Below, one piece after another: positions 39,840 through 40,942 of a DNA stretch of 40,942 bases. A program made the position numbers and the translations under genes. The stretch covers positions 1 through 40,942 of the forward strand of contig SHWL01000022.1 in the NCBI GenBank assembly GCA_009693865.1, written 5' to 3'. The DNA is from Acetobacteraceae bacterium (lineage in GTDB: Bacteria > Pseudomonadota > Alphaproteobacteria > Acetobacterales > Acetobacteraceae). How positions within the stretch are numbered: position 1 is the first letter of the stretch; the number at the start of each line of letters is the position of its first letter. A model generated the notes under the pieces. The model ran no database searches. It saw only the letters and a list, made by a program, of their open reading frames with translations, and was not told the DNA's origin.

Positions 39840-40124
39840 ATGGGCGTGATTCAGGTTCAGTTGCCCGACGAACTCAAGTCCCTCATCGACCGCCAGGTCG
39901 CCGAGGGCCGCGTCGCGAGCGAGTCCGCGTTCTTTGTCGAGGCCGCGCGCCGTTTCGTTGAGGGTCTCGCGGTCGAGGATGAAATCGTTTCCGAGGCGGA
40001 GGCTGGCATCGCCGACGCGGACGCGGGACGCTATGTAACTCTCTCATCCTCTGATGACATTGAGGCGCTTCATCAGCGGACGATGGCGCGCTTGCGGGAC
40101 CGTCTCGGCATCGGCCCGACGTAA
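39840..40124 (+). CDS. Solitary ParD/CopG-like antitoxin
   Basis: The 94-residue protein begins with a ribbon-helix-helix (IQVQLPDELKSLIDRQVAEG, then RVASESAFFVEAARRFV). An acidic helical tail follows (EDEIVSEAEAGIADADAG), as in ParD-type antitoxins. GGAG lies nearby upstream of the ATG. No ParE or RelE gene follows. The frame opening at the overlapping TAATG (40124) shows no toxin features, and the DNA beyond resembles a decayed gene on the other strand. It may be an orphan antitoxin or regulator. Confidence 0.75.
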   Translation: MGVIQVQLPDELKSLIDRQVAEGRVASESAFFVEAARRFVEGLAVEDEIVSEAEAGIADADAGRYVTLSSSDDIEALHQRTMARLRDRLGIGPT

Positions 40125-40383
40125 TGCCCATCCGGCTCGTCGGCGATTCCAATGCGTCCGAGCATCAAAGCCTTGCAACCAGGAACGGCAGCGCGAACTG
40201 CGCCTGCGCGACATTGGCCGGGCGGCGGGCGATGGGGTCCATTCTCGAACTGATCATTAAAGGTCGCCCGATCCATGCCGATCGTTACGGCCTCAATCTT
40301 CCTCGTCCCCATTTGGGCGGGCACCGCCTGAACGGCATCGATGCCCACATGCAACGGACGCTCACGCAGGGTAGGGTTTGACG
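40125..40383 (-). pseudogene. Decayed MmgE/PrpD-family fragment
   Basis: On the minus strand one frame reads RPLHVGIDAVQAV and IEAVTIGMDRATF. After an apparent frameshift near 40235-40260 another frame reads DPIARRPANVAQAQFALPFLVAR. Both resemble consecutive segments of MmgE/PrpD proteins (the His-containing helix and the AQFSLPYAVA motif). A TAA precedes the first segment and stops flank the second, and the rest of the ~450-residue family is missing. It lies between the orphan antitoxin and the hypothetical gene at 40399-40809. This is recognition by eye, not a database match. Confidence 0.4.
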
Positions 40384-40398
40384 CTTAATATTTTGCTA

Positions 40399-40809
40399 TC
40401 AAAGTTTTTCGCCCTTTGCGGGCCGAATACGTTCGGCGATACCAAGAATCTTTCGACGGCGCGTAGAGCCGTTTCCTATTCCCCATACTGCCCCGTGTTG
40501 CGGATGCCCTTGATCGGGATCCCAGCCAACCTGGAAGCCCAGTTTTCGCAATGCCCCGACATTCAAGCGAACGGCGCCGTAACTCGGATCAGGGAGGTTT
40601 TTCAGCCTGTCGAAGCCAGCCGCCTGAAGCCACTCTTCTATTTCAACTGACATGCCACCATCGCGCGACTCTGAAAATGCGCCGCTTATCAGGCGTCTAT
40701 CATCCGGATGAATATTGCCCGGCGTTATCCACCGTATGACATGATGGTCATTCAGAATATCCGGATGGTCATGCGGCTTTATCTTTCCATCGTCATCGGT
40801 GAGTGTCAA
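40399..40809 (-). CDS. Conserved-looking hypothetical protein, unknown function
   Basis: This frame of about 136 codons has no ATG before Met-53. TTG at 40809 is the best available start and the frame is open for 12 more codons upstream. The pattern HHVIRWITPGNIHPDDRRLISGAF, then GGMSVEIEEWL and YGAVRLNVGALRKLGFQVGW, recalls a group of short bacterial proteins with an R-x-I-x-P...S-x-A-F...S-V layout. I cannot name it. It ends HGAVWGIGNGSTRRRKILGIAE. Possible roles range from an accessory-system component to a nucleotide or metabolite binder; none can be supported. Confidence 0.5.
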   Translation of the reverse strand: MTLTDDDGKIKPHDHPDILNDHHVIRWITPGNIHPDDRRLISGAFSESRDGGMSVEIEEWLQAAGFDRLKNLPDPSYGAVRLNVGALRKLGFQVGWDPDQGHPQHGAVWGIGNGSTRRRKILGIAERIRPAKGEKL

Positions 40810-40942
40810 GATAGTTGTCGCCCGGCATTCGTAACGAGGGTTGCTTTATCCACCTCCGGTTTTTGGCATGTGCGGCAGGCCTGAACGTCCGACTGGTGCC
40901 GAGCATGCCATGGTGCTCACTGCGGGGAAGGTGCAGTGCTCG

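Noticed and set aside
40124-40381. Toxin gene partner of the ParD-like antitoxin (85 codons, plus strand)
   Set aside because: The translated sequence has no ParE/RelE features, while the opposite strand resembles a decayed MmgE/PrpD gene.

Overview
The window reads as a chromosomal segment of a GC-rich alphaproteobacterium, most likely of the Acetobacterales/Rhodospirillales type. The pointers are strong GC bias at third codon positions, hopanoid genes (hpnE-shc), a class I PHA synthase, the CCA transferase/DUF6111/Nudix/DUF1285 block facing MoxR/DUF58/DUF4159, and an aminotransferase directly followed by homoserine dehydrogenase. No 16S gene or species marker is present, so the taxonomic call is an inference. 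Most of the window is housekeeping and peripheral metabolism, with several small accessory loci and decayed fragments.

Layout. 1-761: the 3' end of a Ycf48/BNR-like repeat protein with a C-terminal membrane helix. 998-2522: a substrate-binding protein and permease of a polar amino acid-type ABC importer, without an ATPase. 2626-2660: a perfect 15-bp hairpin ends this unit and faces 2699-7102 on the minus strand, which holds DUF2076, a CoA-binding protein, a small membrane protein, a Sir2 deacetylase and a ThDP enzyme. 7248-7418: a short DUF2281-like protein. 7568-11975 (minus): hpnE, shc and a PrpF-family protein, apparently one operon for hopanoid synthesis plus an unrelated isomerase. 12090-13706 (minus): ribA and an L,D-transpeptidase-fold protein. 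13830-16176 (plus): an orphan OmpR-type regulator, then a DUF35/thiolase-like pair. 16266-19030: a Phd/RelE toxin-antitoxin pair, alanine dehydrogenase on the other strand, and a HigBA locus. 19064-21886 (minus): CCA transferase, DUF6111, Nudix and DUF1285, divergent from MoxR/DUF58/DUF4159 (21907-26526).

26551-28691 (minus): an alpha/beta hydrolase-fold protein lacking the nucleophile, an amidase remnant and an MDR oxidoreductase. 28861-30831 (plus): an esterase and a DMT transporter. 30961-31038 encodes a probable 25-residue membrane peptide framed by hairpins. phaC lies on the minus strand (31154-32953). An OmpA-like lipoprotein, the aminotransferase-hom operon (preceded by a 12-bp tandem repeat) and a split chromate transporter follow on the plus strand. 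After tRNA-Tyr come a coiled-coil protein, an enolase-superfamily enzyme, a solitary ParD-like antitoxin, a decayed MmgE/PrpD fragment and an unrecognised minus-strand gene.

The most striking observation is in the HigBA locus. The higB toxin is split by a 168-bp element with long terminal inverted repeats and a 3-bp TAA target duplication. Removing the element plus one TAA restores an uninterrupted toxin reading frame. The insertion adds exactly 57 codons, so frame is kept. It introduces a stop and also a Shine-Dalgarno-like sequence with an in-frame GTG just ahead of the toxin C-terminus, which would keep the toxin frame translationally coupled to the intact antitoxin.
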